14,305 nucleotides of DNA from JAOADN01 sp049323795 (GTDB taxonomy: Bacteria; Pseudomonadota; Alphaproteobacteria; Rhodobacterales; Rhodobacteraceae), in NCBI GenBank assembly GCA_049323795.1, contig JBMOOH010000030.1, positions 1 through 14,305 on the forward strand. Reading direction: 5' to 3'. The translations under genes were made by a program, and so were the position numbers. Shown piece by piece: positions 1 through 6,726 of the stretch; positions within the stretch are counted from its first letter, which is position 1, and the number at the start of each line of letters is the position of its first letter. The notes beneath the pieces were generated by a model. The model was not told the origin of the DNA. It saw only the letters and a list, made by a program, of their open reading frames with translations, and searched no databases.

Positions 1-106
1 GCCGCCGGGCGGGCCGCCAGACGGGCCGCCGGGCGGGCCGCCAGACGGGCCGCCGGGCGGGCCGCCGGGCGGGCCGCCAGACGGGCCGCCAGACGGGCCG
101 CCGGGC
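1..106. repeat. 12-bp tandem repeat with two unit types
   Basis: After a partial first unit (bases 1-10), eight full 12-bp units run to 106. Type A is GGGCCGCCGGGC and type B is GGGCCGCCAGAC. The order is A(partial)-B-A-B-A-A-B-B-A. Units of one type are identical to each other, so the array has probably been homogenised by slippage or unequal exchange. The period is a multiple of three, so copy-number change would lengthen or shorten a protein without breaking its frame. The array probably continues or begins just left of the window. Confidence 0.95.
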
Positions 107-118
107 GCGGCAGATTGA
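2..118 (+). CDS. 3' end of an upstream gene (partial), Gly/Pro/Asp-rich C-terminal tail
   Basis: The reading frame beginning at base 2 is open from the window edge to a TGA at 116-118. It reads as repeated Pro-Pro-Gly-Gly and Pro-Pro-Asp-Gly tetrapeptides ending in Gly-Ala-Ala-Asp. The period of 12 bp keeps the frame. Of the two bases that differ between unit types, one is silent in this frame (CCG/CCA, both Pro) and the other changes Gly to Asp, which fits a coding tail better than the other two forward frames, where both changes alter residues. Low-complexity Gly/Pro tails of this kind occur at the ends of small secreted or envelope proteins, but the body of the gene lies outside the window, so no function can be given. 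The alternative is a non-coding minisatellite. A third frame is open through into the next gene but has no start signal. Confidence 0.4.
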   Translation, partial: PPGGPPDGPPGGPPDGPPGGPPGGPPDGPPDGPPGAAD

Positions 119-134
119 TCGACAGTTTCGATCA
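116..134. promoter_or_regulatory. Perfect 19-bp inverted repeat, candidate operator for the iron-binding protein gene
   Basis: TGATCGA, five bases, TCGATCA: two perfect 7-bp arms. It begins at the putative stop codon of the upstream gene and ends 4 bp before the -35 box of the downstream promoter. The size and symmetry suit a dimeric transcription factor. An iron-responsive regulator (Fur/Mur or Rrf2-type RirA/IscR family) would be logical for an iron-uptake gene, but the sequence does not match a consensus that I can assign with confidence. It could instead be a small hairpin ending the upstream transcript; there is no T-run. Confidence 0.4.
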
Positions 135-138
135 GGTA

Positions 139-167
139 TTGACCGCGGCGGCGGCTGCGGCGATAAC
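139..167 (+). promoter_or_regulatory. Sigma70-type promoter for the iron-binding protein gene
   Basis: The -35 box is TTGACC (139-144) and the -10 box is GATAAC (162-167), separated by 17 bp. They match consensus at 5/6 and 4/6 positions. Transcription would start near 174, giving a leader of about 25 nt before the ATG at 199, with the ribosome site AAAGGA at 185-190 inside it. This is one of the better promoter matches in the window. Confidence 0.55.
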
Positions 168-198
168 CGCGCCAATATCTGACCAAAGGACTCAACAA

Positions 199-1212
199 AT
201 GACCATCCGGACCACCCTCGCCTCCGCCCCGCTCGTCGCGCTTCTGGCTGCGATTCCGGCAGCCGCCCAGGAGGTGAACGTCTATTCCAACCGCCAGCCC
301 GAGCTCATCCAGCCGATCGTCGATGCCTTCACGGCCGAGACCGGGATCACCGTCAACGTCGCCTACATCGAGAAGGGCATGGTCGAGCGTCTGCAGAGCG
401 AGGGCGCCCGGAGCCCCGCCGACATCGTCATGACGGTCGACATCGCGCGACTGTCACAGGTGGTCGAGGCGGGCGTGACCCAGCCGGTCGAGAGCGCGGT
501 TCTCGCCGCGAACATTCCGGCCCAGTTCCGCGACCCCGGCAATCAGTGGTTCGGCCTGACGACCCGCGCCCGCATCGTCTATGCGAGCAAGGAGCGGGTG
601 AAGGACGGCGAGGTGACGACCTACGAGGACCTCGCCGACCCGAAGTGGAAGGGACGCATCTGCACCCGCCCGGGCACCCATGACTACAACCTCGGCCTCC
701 TTGCCGGGATGATCGTCCACCGGGGCGAGGCAGAGGCCAAGGCCTGGGCGGCCGGCGTCAAGGCGAACCTCGCCAAGAAGCCGGAAGGCAACGACCGCAG
801 CCAGGTGAAGTCGATCTGGGCCGGAGAGTGCGACATCTCGCTCGGGAACACCTACTACATGGGCCAGATGCTTGAGGATCCCGAACAGAAGCAGTGGGCC
901 GAGTCCGTCCGCATCGTCTACCCGGTCTTCGAAGGCGGCGGCACGCATGTCAACGTGTCGGGCATGGCGATGACCAAGGCCGCGCCGAACCGCGCGGACG
1001 CGCTCAGGTTCATGGAGTTCCTGTCCTCGGACGAGGCACAGAGGATCTATGCCGAGACCAACTACGAGTTCCCGGTGAAGCCCGGCGTCGCCCGGTCGGC
1101 GCTGGTCGAGAGCTGGGGGCCGTTCACGCCCGACACCGTGAACCTGTCGGACCTCGCCAGGCTGCGCCCGACCGCCCTGAAGATCATGGAAGAGGTGAAC
1201 TTCGACGGCTGA
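199..1212 (+). CDS. Fe(III) ABC transporter substrate-binding protein (FutA/FbpA type)
   Basis: This periplasmic binding protein captures ferric iron and delivers it to an inner-membrane ABC permease. It has 337 residues, normal for the family. Residues 1-23 are a signal peptide ending Ala-Ala-Ala, with cleavage likely before QEVNVYS. The mature start VNVYSNRQPELIQPIVDAF is typical of the FutA branch. The iron-ligand tyrosine pair is in LGNTYYMGQ (Tyr219-Tyr220), and two cysteines (155 and 211) sit at places where FutA-like proteins also have them. ATG 199 is chosen because AAAGGA lies 8 nt upstream and the signal peptide begins there; an in-frame TTG at 115 would add 28 residues before the signal peptide and lies upstream of the predicted promoter. 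No permease or ATPase gene follows: the next gene is on the other strand, so the partners must be encoded elsewhere. Iron repression is likely from family knowledge, and a palindrome precedes the promoter. Confidence 0.9.
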   Translation: MTIRTTLASAPLVALLAAIPAAAQEVNVYSNRQPELIQPIVDAFTAETGITVNVAYIEKGMVERLQSEGARSPADIVMTVDIARLSQVVEAGVTQPVESAVLAANIPAQFRDPGNQWFGLTTRARIVYASKERVKDGEVTTYEDLADPKWKGRICTRPGTHDYNLGLLAGMIVHRGEAEAKAWAAGVKANLAKKPEGNDRSQVKSIWAGECDISLGNTYYMGQMLEDPEQKQWAESVRIVYPVFEGGGTHVNVSGMAMTKAAPNRADALRFMEFLSSDEAQRIYAETNYEFPVKPGVARSALVESWGPFTPDTVNLSDLARLRPTALKIMEEVNFDG

Positions 1213-1311
1213 CCCGGCCGCGTCCGAGCGGGAAGCGCCGGCCCGGCCGTCCGGGGCGGCGCAGCCGGTCGGCAGCGGCGGATCGTCTGTGCTGCGGTCC
1301 GGCCGGCCCGG

Positions 1312-2214
1312 TCACTCTGCCGCGATCGCGGCGATGGGCGAGCCCACCACCTCGACCCCGGCCATCCGCGCCAGCAGGTCGAGATCGCCGACGTAGCGCC
1401 CGCGCATGTCGGCAAGCGGCAGCCAGTCGAATCCCGACCGGGGCTTGGACTGCGGAAGCCGGGCGTGGAAGGCCAGAAGCCGCTCGCGCTGGCCCGGCGC
1501 GAATCGCGTACCCATACGGAGGTGGCGCTGGAACATCGCGATGGCACTGTCGGTGACGGGGGCAGCGGGCTCGGGCATCACGGTGTCGTCAAGGACGACA
1601 CCGGGGAGCATCCGCGGCAGATAGGCACGCAGATCCTGCGGGGCCGAGGCGGTCACGACCACGCGCCCGGCGCCCAGCGTGTCGGCGAGCGTCTCGACCG
1701 TCTCGACCCAGCCGCCCGAGAACCGGGCCATCGCGCGCGTGTAGCGGTCGAAGGGGGCGATCTCGCCCTCCATCGCCGCCCGGCGCCAGGCCGACAGGAA
1801 GAACAGGTCGTAGGGTTGGATCGCGAAGACGAGCATGTCCACCGGACGGCCGAGGGCGAGGCGGAGGGCGGTGGCCCGCAGGCCGGCCGACCGGAAGAAG
1901 CTGCCCGAGACCACCTCGGCGGCCGATCCCGCCAGGTCCGGGCGCGACAGCACGAGCCCGCGCATCCCCGGCCCGGTGGCGGGCCGCATCGCCGCCGTCA
2001 GGGCCGCGGCGAAGCCGGGCAGGTCCGCAACCGCCGTGCCGGCCTCGGGCAGCGGCGCGTCCATCCATCCCGCGTCGAACGGGGAATGCGGCGCCACCGG
2101 CGCGAGTCCGGCCGCCTCGATCGCGGCGCGGTTGGCCGCCAGGTACCTGTTGAAAGTCTCGGCGCCCGCGAAATGCGCGCCGGCATGAAGACCGATGAAG
2201 GAGCGTTCAGCCAT
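1312..2214 (-). CDS. Sulfotransferase-like protein with degenerate P-loop, function unknown
   Basis: A 300-residue soluble protein with no signal peptide or membrane segment. The N-terminus (FIGLHAGAHFAGAETFNRYL, then AANRAAIEAAGL) has the layout of bacterial sulfotransferase-like P-loop proteins, which usually read LHKTGTTxLQ followed by a helix ending in an Asn-Arg-x-x-Leu segment. Here the lysine and the Gly-Thr-Thr of the phosphosulfate-binding loop are gone, so binding of PAPS is doubtful. A later VLSRPDLAG segment resembles the second nucleotide-contact strand. The C-terminal third (residues about 225-300) includes a Trp-rich DWLPLADMRGRYVGDLDLL stretch. The start ATG at 2214 is preceded by AGGA at about 9 nt. 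The gene converges on the iron-binding protein gene. The fold assignment is an inference from pattern only; 'conserved hypothetical protein' is the safe call. Confidence 0.6.
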   Translation of the reverse strand: MAERSFIGLHAGAHFAGAETFNRYLAANRAAIEAAGLAPVAPHSPFDAGWMDAPLPEAGTAVADLPGFAAALTAAMRPATGPGMRGLVLSRPDLAGSAAEVVSGSFFRSAGLRATALRLALGRPVDMLVFAIQPYDLFFLSAWRRAAMEGEIAPFDRYTRAMARFSGGWVETVETLADTLGAGRVVVTASAPQDLRAYLPRMLPGVVLDDTVMPEPAAPVTDSAIAMFQRHLRMGTRFAPGQRERLLAFHARLPQSKPRSGFDWLPLADMRGRYVGDLDLLARMAGVEVVGSPIAAIAAE

Positions 2215-2262
2215 CGTCTCTGTTCCTGCCCAACCCCACCGGCGATAGGACAGCCCGAATTC

Positions 2263-2279
2263 GTCAATATTTTGTCAAT
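2263..2279. promoter_or_regulatory. AT-rich direct repeat in the divergent intergenic region
   Basis: GTCAAT occurs twice, at 2263-2268 and 2274-2279, exactly 11 bp (one helical turn) apart, in the only AT-rich patch between two divergent genes (1312-2214 minus, 2342-3283 plus). Read on the minus strand, 2273-2278 is a perfect TTGACA -35 box, but no convincing -10 stands at the right distance. It may be a promoter element or a tandem regulator site. Confidence 0.3.
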
Positions 2280-2341
2280 TTGCTCGCTTCCACACTTCGA
2301 TCCGGCGCGGCATGACTGTCCGTGGAACCGAGGAGACCACG

Positions 2342-3283
2342 ATGCCGGACCCGCGACGCATCATCATCGACACCGACCCCGGGCAGGACGACGCCGTCGC
2401 CATCCTCCTCGCCTTCGCGTCGCCCGAACTCGACGTGGCGGGAATCACCTGCGTGGCCGGGAACGTCCCGCTCGCGCTGACCGCGCGCAATGCCCGCGTG
2501 ATCTGCGAACTTGCCGGCCGCAGCCGGACCCCGGTCTTCGCGGGCTGCGACCGGCCGATGCGGCGCCCGCTGGTGACGGCGGAACACGTCCACGGCAAGA
2601 CGGGCCTCGACGGGATCGCGCTGCCCGACCCGGCGATGCCCCTCGAGCCCCGGCATGCGGTGGACTTCCTGATCGACACCCTGCGGGCCGAGCCTCCCGG
2701 AACCCTGACGCTCTGCCCGCTTGGCCCGCTCACCAACATCGCCACCGCCTTCGAGCGGGCGCCCGACATCGTCCCCCGCGTCGCCGAGATCGTGCTGATG
2801 GGCGGGGGGTATTTCGAGGGCGGCAACATCACCCCGGCCGCCGAGTTCAACATCTACGTCGACCCCGAGGCCGCGGACATCGTGTTCAGGTCGGGCGCCC
2901 CCCTCGTCGTGATGCCGCTCGACGTGACGCACAAGGCGCTGACGAGCCGCGCCTGGGTCGAGGCGATGCGGTCGCTCGGGACCGCGGTCGGCCGCGCGGT
3001 GGCGGGCTGGACGGATTTCTTCGAGCGCTTCGACACCGCGAAATACGGCAGCGAAGGCGCGCCCCTTCACGATCCCTGCGTAATCGCCTACCTGATCCGG
3101 CCCGAGCTGTTCCACGGCCGCCACATCAGCGTGATGATCGAGACGAAGGGCGAATTCACGCTCGGCGCCACCGTCGCGGACTGGTGGCGCGTGTCGGGGC
3201 GGCAGCCGAACGCGATGTTCATGGGCGGGGTGGACCGGGACGGGCTCTATGCGCTCCTGACCGAGCGGATCGGGCGGCTCTGA
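2342..3283 (+). CDS. Inosine/uridine-preferring nucleoside hydrolase (IUNH family)
   Basis: The enzyme hydrolyses the N-glycosidic bond of ribonucleosides to free base and ribose, in purine or pyrimidine salvage, and is probably cytoplasmic (no signal peptide). It has 313 residues, the family norm. The calcium-binding signature IIIDTDPGQDDAVAILL occupies residues 7-23, with acidic residues at 10, 12, 16 and 17. Other family blocks are HGKTGLDG (84-91), LCPLGPLTNIATAF (124-137), IVLMGGGYFEGGNITPAAEFN (150-170) and LHDP (242-245), which supplies the active-site His and the last metal-binding Asp. ATG 2342 is preferred because GAGGAG ends 6 nt before it; an in-frame ATG at 2312 would add ten residues that do not fit the family start. 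Substrate preference cannot be read from the sequence. The gene stands alone, divergent from the sulfotransferase-like gene. Confidence 0.92.
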   Translation: MPDPRRIIIDTDPGQDDAVAILLAFASPELDVAGITCVAGNVPLALTARNARVICELAGRSRTPVFAGCDRPMRRPLVTAEHVHGKTGLDGIALPDPAMPLEPRHAVDFLIDTLRAEPPGTLTLCPLGPLTNIATAFERAPDIVPRVAEIVLMGGGYFEGGNITPAAEFNIYVDPEAADIVFRSGAPLVVMPLDVTHKALTSRAWVEAMRSLGTAVGRAVAGWTDFFERFDTAKYGSEGAPLHDPCVIAYLIRPELFHGRHISVMIETKGEFTLGATVADWWRVSGRQPNAMFMGGVDRDGLYALLTERIGRL

Positions 3284-3303
3284 CGGCCGGGCGCAAGGGG
3301 TGT

Positions 3304-3347
3304 CGCACCGATGTTGCGGCATCGGGGCCTGGCCGGACCCCGGTGCG
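3304..3347. terminator. Nested inverted repeats after the nucleoside hydrolase gene
   Basis: CGCACCG (3304-3310) pairs with CGGTGCG (3341-3347), and an alternative inner hairpin CCGATG (3308-3313)/CATCGG (3320-3325) shares bases with it. It lies 20 bp after the nucleoside hydrolase stop and before the convergent phage-relic gene, where a two-way terminator would be expected. There is no T-run, so an intrinsic terminator is not certain. The rest of 3284-3430 shows nothing else that I can support. Confidence 0.35.
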
Positions 3348-3430
3348 CAGGGGGCCGGAGATCGGGATGCCGTCGGCAGCCGCGGGTGGCCGACTGCGTG
3401 CGGCGTGCCGTATGCCCGTCCGAGGACCTC

Positions 3431-3958
3431 TCAGCGCCCGCCTTTCCCGTCGCGATCTTTCTGCGAAGAATCGGGGCTCCGCGCGCGGGGAAGGGCGTTC
3501 CCGACCGCCTCGCCGTGAAGCGCGCGCACCACGTCGCGCAGCAGCGCGCGGCCGCCGGGGCTGCCTTTCGCGACCCGCCCGAAGATGTCGGCGCGGAAGG
3601 CCGCGACGAACTGCCCGATGTCGCGCATCAGCGACTTCTCGAGCGACCGCTGCATCCGCTCGATGTCCTCGACCCTCTTCAGGATCAGGTCGTCGTCCTT
3701 CGTCGCTGCGAAAAGCGCCTCGTTCCGGCGGATCGTATCGACGTGGCGGAGTGCCGCGTTGCGGCGCGCGGCGAACCCCGAGAGCGTCTTCGCGATCAGC
3801 TCGTCGCTGGCGCGGAGTTCGGCGTCGGTTTGCGAGAGTTGCGCCCTGAGGCCCCGCGCGACCAGCCGGTCGAATTCCTCGCGCGCGGCGCGGGCGCGGT
3901 CGGGCGTCACCTTTCCGGCGCGCACGGCCGCCGCCACGCAGTCCATGAACCCGGTCAT
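3431..3958 (-). pseudogene. Truncated phage-type protein (N-terminal part of a larger one)
   Basis: A 175-residue, charged, helix-rich protein. Its start (MTGFMDCVAAAVRAGKVTPD, then an Arg/Ala/Glu-rich helical stretch) resembles the N-terminus of large internal-virion or polyvalent proteins in alphaproteobacterial prophages, where a long coiled region follows. The stretch FRADIFGR...GGRALLRDVVRALHGEAVGNA normally continues into several hundred more residues. Here it breaks off at GNA and finishes with a short unrelated Arg/Asp/Lys-rich tail to the TGA at 3431. The break coincides with the outer copy of the 20-bp direct repeat (3478-3497). The ATG overlaps the stop of the upstream PBECR-domain gene (ATGA, 3955-3958), so the two were translated together. 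Family recognition is from memory. If it is not truncated, it is simply a small hypothetical phage protein. Confidence 0.5.
3471..3497. repeat. 27-bp imperfect direct repeat, left copy
   Basis: TCGGG, two bases, then TCCGCGCGCGGGGAAGGGCG; it matches the copy at 5190-5216 at 25 of 27 positions, with 20 contiguous identical bases. It lies in the 3' end of the truncated phage-type gene, at the place where its family-like sequence stops. Confidence 0.8.
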
Positions 3959-5119
3959 GCCGCCCCTCCGCCCCGGTTGCAGACGCGCAGCGCATCGATC
4001 AGGGCCCGGTCGCGGTCGAGCCCGTCGAGAAGATCCCCGACCGTGGTGACGATGCCGCCCTTCTGATCGAATTCGACCCCGGCGGCGGCGAAGTCAGGGC
4101 GGGCGCGCGCTTCGGCGAGCGCACGGTCGATGGGATCGCCTTGATCCGACGGTGCGGCGGGACTATCTTCTCCGCGCAGCCGGCCGGAAGGGGAAGAGCT
4201 TTCCGCCATGACGCCGGGCCTCGCCGTACTACGTCCGGCGGCCGGCTGTTTCTCATACGCGGTGAGCAGCCAGGTCTTGCTCTGGCCGTCGTAGTCGAGC
4301 CGGACCGCGAATTCGTCCTGCGCGCCTTCGAGCCGGATGCGGTTTTCGGACCGGCTCGCGACCTTCGCGGCGTCGAGCCGCCTCTGCAGATCGCCAAGGA
4401 CCTCTGGATGGAAGCGCGCGATTTTCGCCAGCCCGAAACCGTCGCCGCGGCCGGTGCCCTCGGCGCCCCAGATCAGGTCGATCTTGCCGATGTCGGGATG
4501 CGACAGCGCCGCCGTCGCCTCGCCCGTCCGCAGCCGGGTCAGTTCGCGGATCGCGCCTTTCCAGTCGCCCTCGAAGCCCGACAGGATCGGCCCGAACGGA
4601 CCTTCGCCCGCCGGAAACTCCGGGGCCGTCCCGGCCTTGAGGTCAGCCTCGAACCGGTCGTTGAGCGTCTCCACCTCCGGCGTGCCCGCGCCTTCCGTAA
4701 AGGGTGATCCTTCCAGGGGCGACAGATCGACCGCGTCCTCGGGTGTGTCCGGCAGAGGATCGGGCGGGACGAAGTCCGTGCCCTTCTCGAAGCCCTCGAC
4801 AGCGCGCGCCAGCACCACGGCCGGCGGCACCTCGTCGAACATCGCCGCGCCGTCGGCGCGCCCGACGATCGCCGCCTCGGAGATGTAGCGGGCGAGGATT
4901 TCTCCGGTGCGCCCGGGCGATCATCCGGGCGGTCTCCATCAGCGCTTCGGTGATGTCATATTCCGGCCTGATCCGGCCGGCCTCCACCATCGCGCGGAAG
5001 GCCGCCCTATCTTGGGCGGGCAGGGCCGCGTCAGGAACTCGCGGTGACGCGCTTGCAGGTGGCAGGTCTATTGACCGCACCTGCCCGGCACCTTCCGACG
5101 GACGCAAGTGCGAAGACAC
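3955..5119 (-). pseudogene. Frameshifted phage-type protein with a PBECR-like nuclease domain
   Basis: The downstream part is open from an ATG at 4842 (295 codons), but that ATG has no ribosome site, and the same frame runs upstream as family-like sequence (GEILARYISEAAIVGRADGAA) to a stop at 4921-4923. The next frame carries the apparent N-terminal part (DRAAFRAMVEAGRIRPEYD, then MIARA) from a GTG at 5119. The two join near 4909 if one extra base is removed. Residues about 81-198 of the 295-residue part look like the phage barnase/EndoU/colicin E5-D/RelE-like domain family: IDLIWG (121-126), GFGLAKIARFHPEVL (135-149), NRIRLEG (167-173) and AVRLDYDGQSKTWLLTAYEK (179-198). Such domains sit in phage or conjugative polyvalent proteins and are thought to be RNases carried into a host. 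The C-terminus is Asp/Ala-rich with no known motif. The frameshift could also be a sequencing error in a GC run. Confidence 0.55.
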
Positions 5120-5189
5120 AACCCGGGTCTTGGGCTGGCCGAGCCATTCGAGCCTGACGACGGTGTGGCAGGCGGGTCGCCCTCCACAG

Positions 5190-5216
5190 TCGGGTTTCCG
5201 CGCGCGGGGAAGGGCG
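5190..5216. repeat. 27-bp imperfect direct repeat, right copy
   Basis: This is the partner of 3471-3497 in the same orientation, 1719 bp away. It stands between the frameshifted phage gene and the selO promoter, so the pair brackets the whole relic. Possible meanings are attachment-site cores, a short-homology deletion scar, or a duplication; the sequence alone does not decide. The rest of 5120-5276 holds this repeat and the selO promoter. On the minus strand the reading frame of the relic stays open through it, but no start or known motif is seen. Confidence 0.8.
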
Positions 5217-5241
5217 GAGGGATACGCCGCCGCCCCTGACC

Positions 5242-5270
5242 TTCCCGGACGGCCGGCATCGTCCTATCTT
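5242..5270 (+). promoter_or_regulatory. Candidate selO promoter placing the start at the ATG
   Basis: A -10-like TATCTT at 5265-5270 ends 6 nt before the ATG (5277), and a weak -35-like TTCCCG at 5242-5247 sits 17 bp upstream. A start 7 nt after the -10 would be the A of the ATG itself, giving a leaderless mRNA. The sequence between is six C residues, with no purine-rich ribosome site. Confidence 0.4.
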
Positions 5271-5276
5271 CCCCCC

Positions 5277-6716
5277 ATGGCCCTCTTCATCCCCTTCGAC
5301 AACAGCTACGCCCGCCTGCCGGCCCGCTTCTACGCGCGCCAGTCGCCGGTTCCGGTGACGGCGCCCGCCCTGATCGCCGTCAACGCCCCCCTTGCCCGGA
5401 CACTCGGCATCGACCCCGGGGCGCTGGCGTCGCCTGACGGCGTCGCCGCCCTCGCCGGCAACGCCGTCCCGAACGGCGCCGAGCCCCTCGCCCAGGCCTA
5501 TGCGGGGCACCAGTTCGGCGGCTGGGTCCCGCAGCTCGGCGACGGCCGCGCGCTGCTCCTGGGCGAAGTCCTTGCCTCCGACGGACGTCGCTGCGACATC
5601 CAGCTCAAGGGCTCGGGCCCCACGCCCTTCTCGCGCCGGGGCGACGGGCGGGCATGGCTCGGCCCCGTTCTGCGCGAATACATCGTGTCCGAGGCGATGG
5701 CCGCCCTCGGCGTGCCGACGACGCGCGCGCTCGCCGCCGTCGCCACCGGCGACACCGTCTGGCGCGAGACCGGCCTTCCCGGGGCAGTCCTCGCCCGCGT
5801 CGCATCGAGCCATATCCGCGTCGGCACGTTCCAGTATTTCGCGGCCCGCGGCGATACCGAGGCGCTGCGGCTTCTCGCCGGCCATGTCGTCGCGCGGCAC
5901 TATCCGGATGTGACGGACGCCCTCGGCCTCCTGCGCGCCGTCACCGCCGCGCAGGCCCGCCTCGTCGCACGGTGGATGGCGCTCGGCTTCATCCACGGGG
6001 TGATGAACACCGACAACATGGCCGTCTCGGGCGAAACCATCGACTACGGGCCCTGCGCCTTCCTCGATGCCTACGACCCGGTCAGGGTCTTCTCCTCGAT
6101 CGACCAGTTCGGCCGCTACGCCTATGCCAACCAGCCGCAGGTCGCGCTGTGGAACCTCGCGCAGTTCGCGTCCTGCCTGCTGCCGCTGATCGACCTGCCC
6201 GGCCCGGAGGCGATCGCGGCCGCGACGGCCGCCATCGACACCTTCCGCGACCTCCACCAGGACGAATGGCTGCGCCTCTTCCGCGCGAAGATCGGCCTCG
6301 CGACCGCCGAGGACGGCGACCTCGACCTTCTCGAACGGCTTCTCAGCCTGATGGCCGACCAGCAGGCCGACTTCACCCGCACCTTCCGCGGCCTCGCCGA
6401 CGGCACCGCCCGCGACGAGTTCGCCGACCGCGAGGCCTTTGCGCTCTGGTCGGCGGACTGGCAGCGGCGGCGCGACCGCGAACCGGGGGGCGAAGCCGGC
6501 GCACGGGCGCTCATGGCGCGCGCCAGCCCTGCCGTCATTCCCCGCAACCACCGGATCGAAGCCGCGATCACGGCGGCCGTCGCCGGCGATTTCGGACCTT
6601 TCCACCGGCTGAACCGCGTCCTCGCCGCGCCCTTCGACCTGGCGCCCGATGACACGGACCTCGCCCGTGCGCCGACCGAGGACGAGCAGGTCCGGCGCAC
6701 CTTCTGCGGGACGTGA
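5277..6716 (+). CDS. selO: Protein adenylyltransferase SelO (YdiU/UPF0061)
   Basis: SelO is a pseudokinase-fold enzyme that transfers AMP from ATP to Ser/Thr/Tyr hydroxyls of target proteins, a response linked to oxidative stress in studied bacteria. It has 479 residues, normal for the family. Hallmarks are AYAGHQFGGWVPQLGDGRA (74-92), QLKGSGPTPFSRRGDGRA (109-126, with the nucleotide-binding Lys111), REYIVSEAM (133-141), HGVMNTDNM (240-248) and DYGP (256-259), the last two supplying the metal-binding Asn and Asp. The protein ends TFCGT, with Cys477 three residues from the end, the position that is selenocysteine in animal SelO and cysteine in most bacteria. ATG 5277 begins the family-typical FDNSYARLPARFY start; a longer reading frame upstream lies in the phage relic and is not credible. 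There is no Shine-Dalgarno sequence, consistent with a leaderless start. An EEP-family gene follows after 46 bp but has its own -10 box. Confidence 0.95.
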   Translation: MALFIPFDNSYARLPARFYARQSPVPVTAPALIAVNAPLARTLGIDPGALASPDGVAALAGNAVPNGAEPLAQAYAGHQFGGWVPQLGDGRALLLGEVLASDGRRCDIQLKGSGPTPFSRRGDGRAWLGPVLREYIVSEAMAALGVPTTRALAAVATGDTVWRETGLPGAVLARVASSHIRVGTFQYFAARGDTEALRLLAGHVVARHYPDVTDALGLLRAVTAAQARLVARWMALGFIHGVMNTDNMAVSGETIDYGPCAFLDAYDPVRVFSSIDQFGRYAYANQPQVALWNLAQFASCLLPLIDLPGPEAIAAATAAIDTFRDLHQDEWLRLFRAKIGLATAEDGDLDLLERLLSLMADQQADFTRTFRGLADGTARDEFADREAFALWSADWQRRRDREPGGEAGARALMARASPAVIPRNHRIEAAITAAVAGDFGPFHRLNRVLAAPFDLAPDDTDLARAPTEDEQVRRTFCGT

Positions 6717-6726
6717 CCGAGGCGGG

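Noticed and set aside
1..106. CRISPR array
   Set aside because: Units are 12 bp, contiguous and without spacers.
115..198. TTG start at 115 for the iron-binding protein
   Set aside because: It would put 28 residues before a clear signal peptide and lies upstream of the predicted promoter; ATG 199 has a good ribosome site.
1213..1311. Possible terminator or small gene after the iron-binding protein gene
   Set aside because: GC-rich partial inverted repeats exist, but there is no clear stem with T-run and no ORF with a start signal.
2312..2341. ATG 2312 as start of the nucleoside hydrolase
   Set aside because: GAGGAG sits 6 nt before ATG 2342, and the family begins near the DTDPG motif.
1465..3849. 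Very long plus-strand open frame (794 codons) across the sulfotransferase-like and nucleoside hydrolase genes
   Set aside because: It is antisense to one well-supported gene and out of frame with another; composition is Arg/Gly/Pro-rich as expected for a shadow frame in high-GC DNA.
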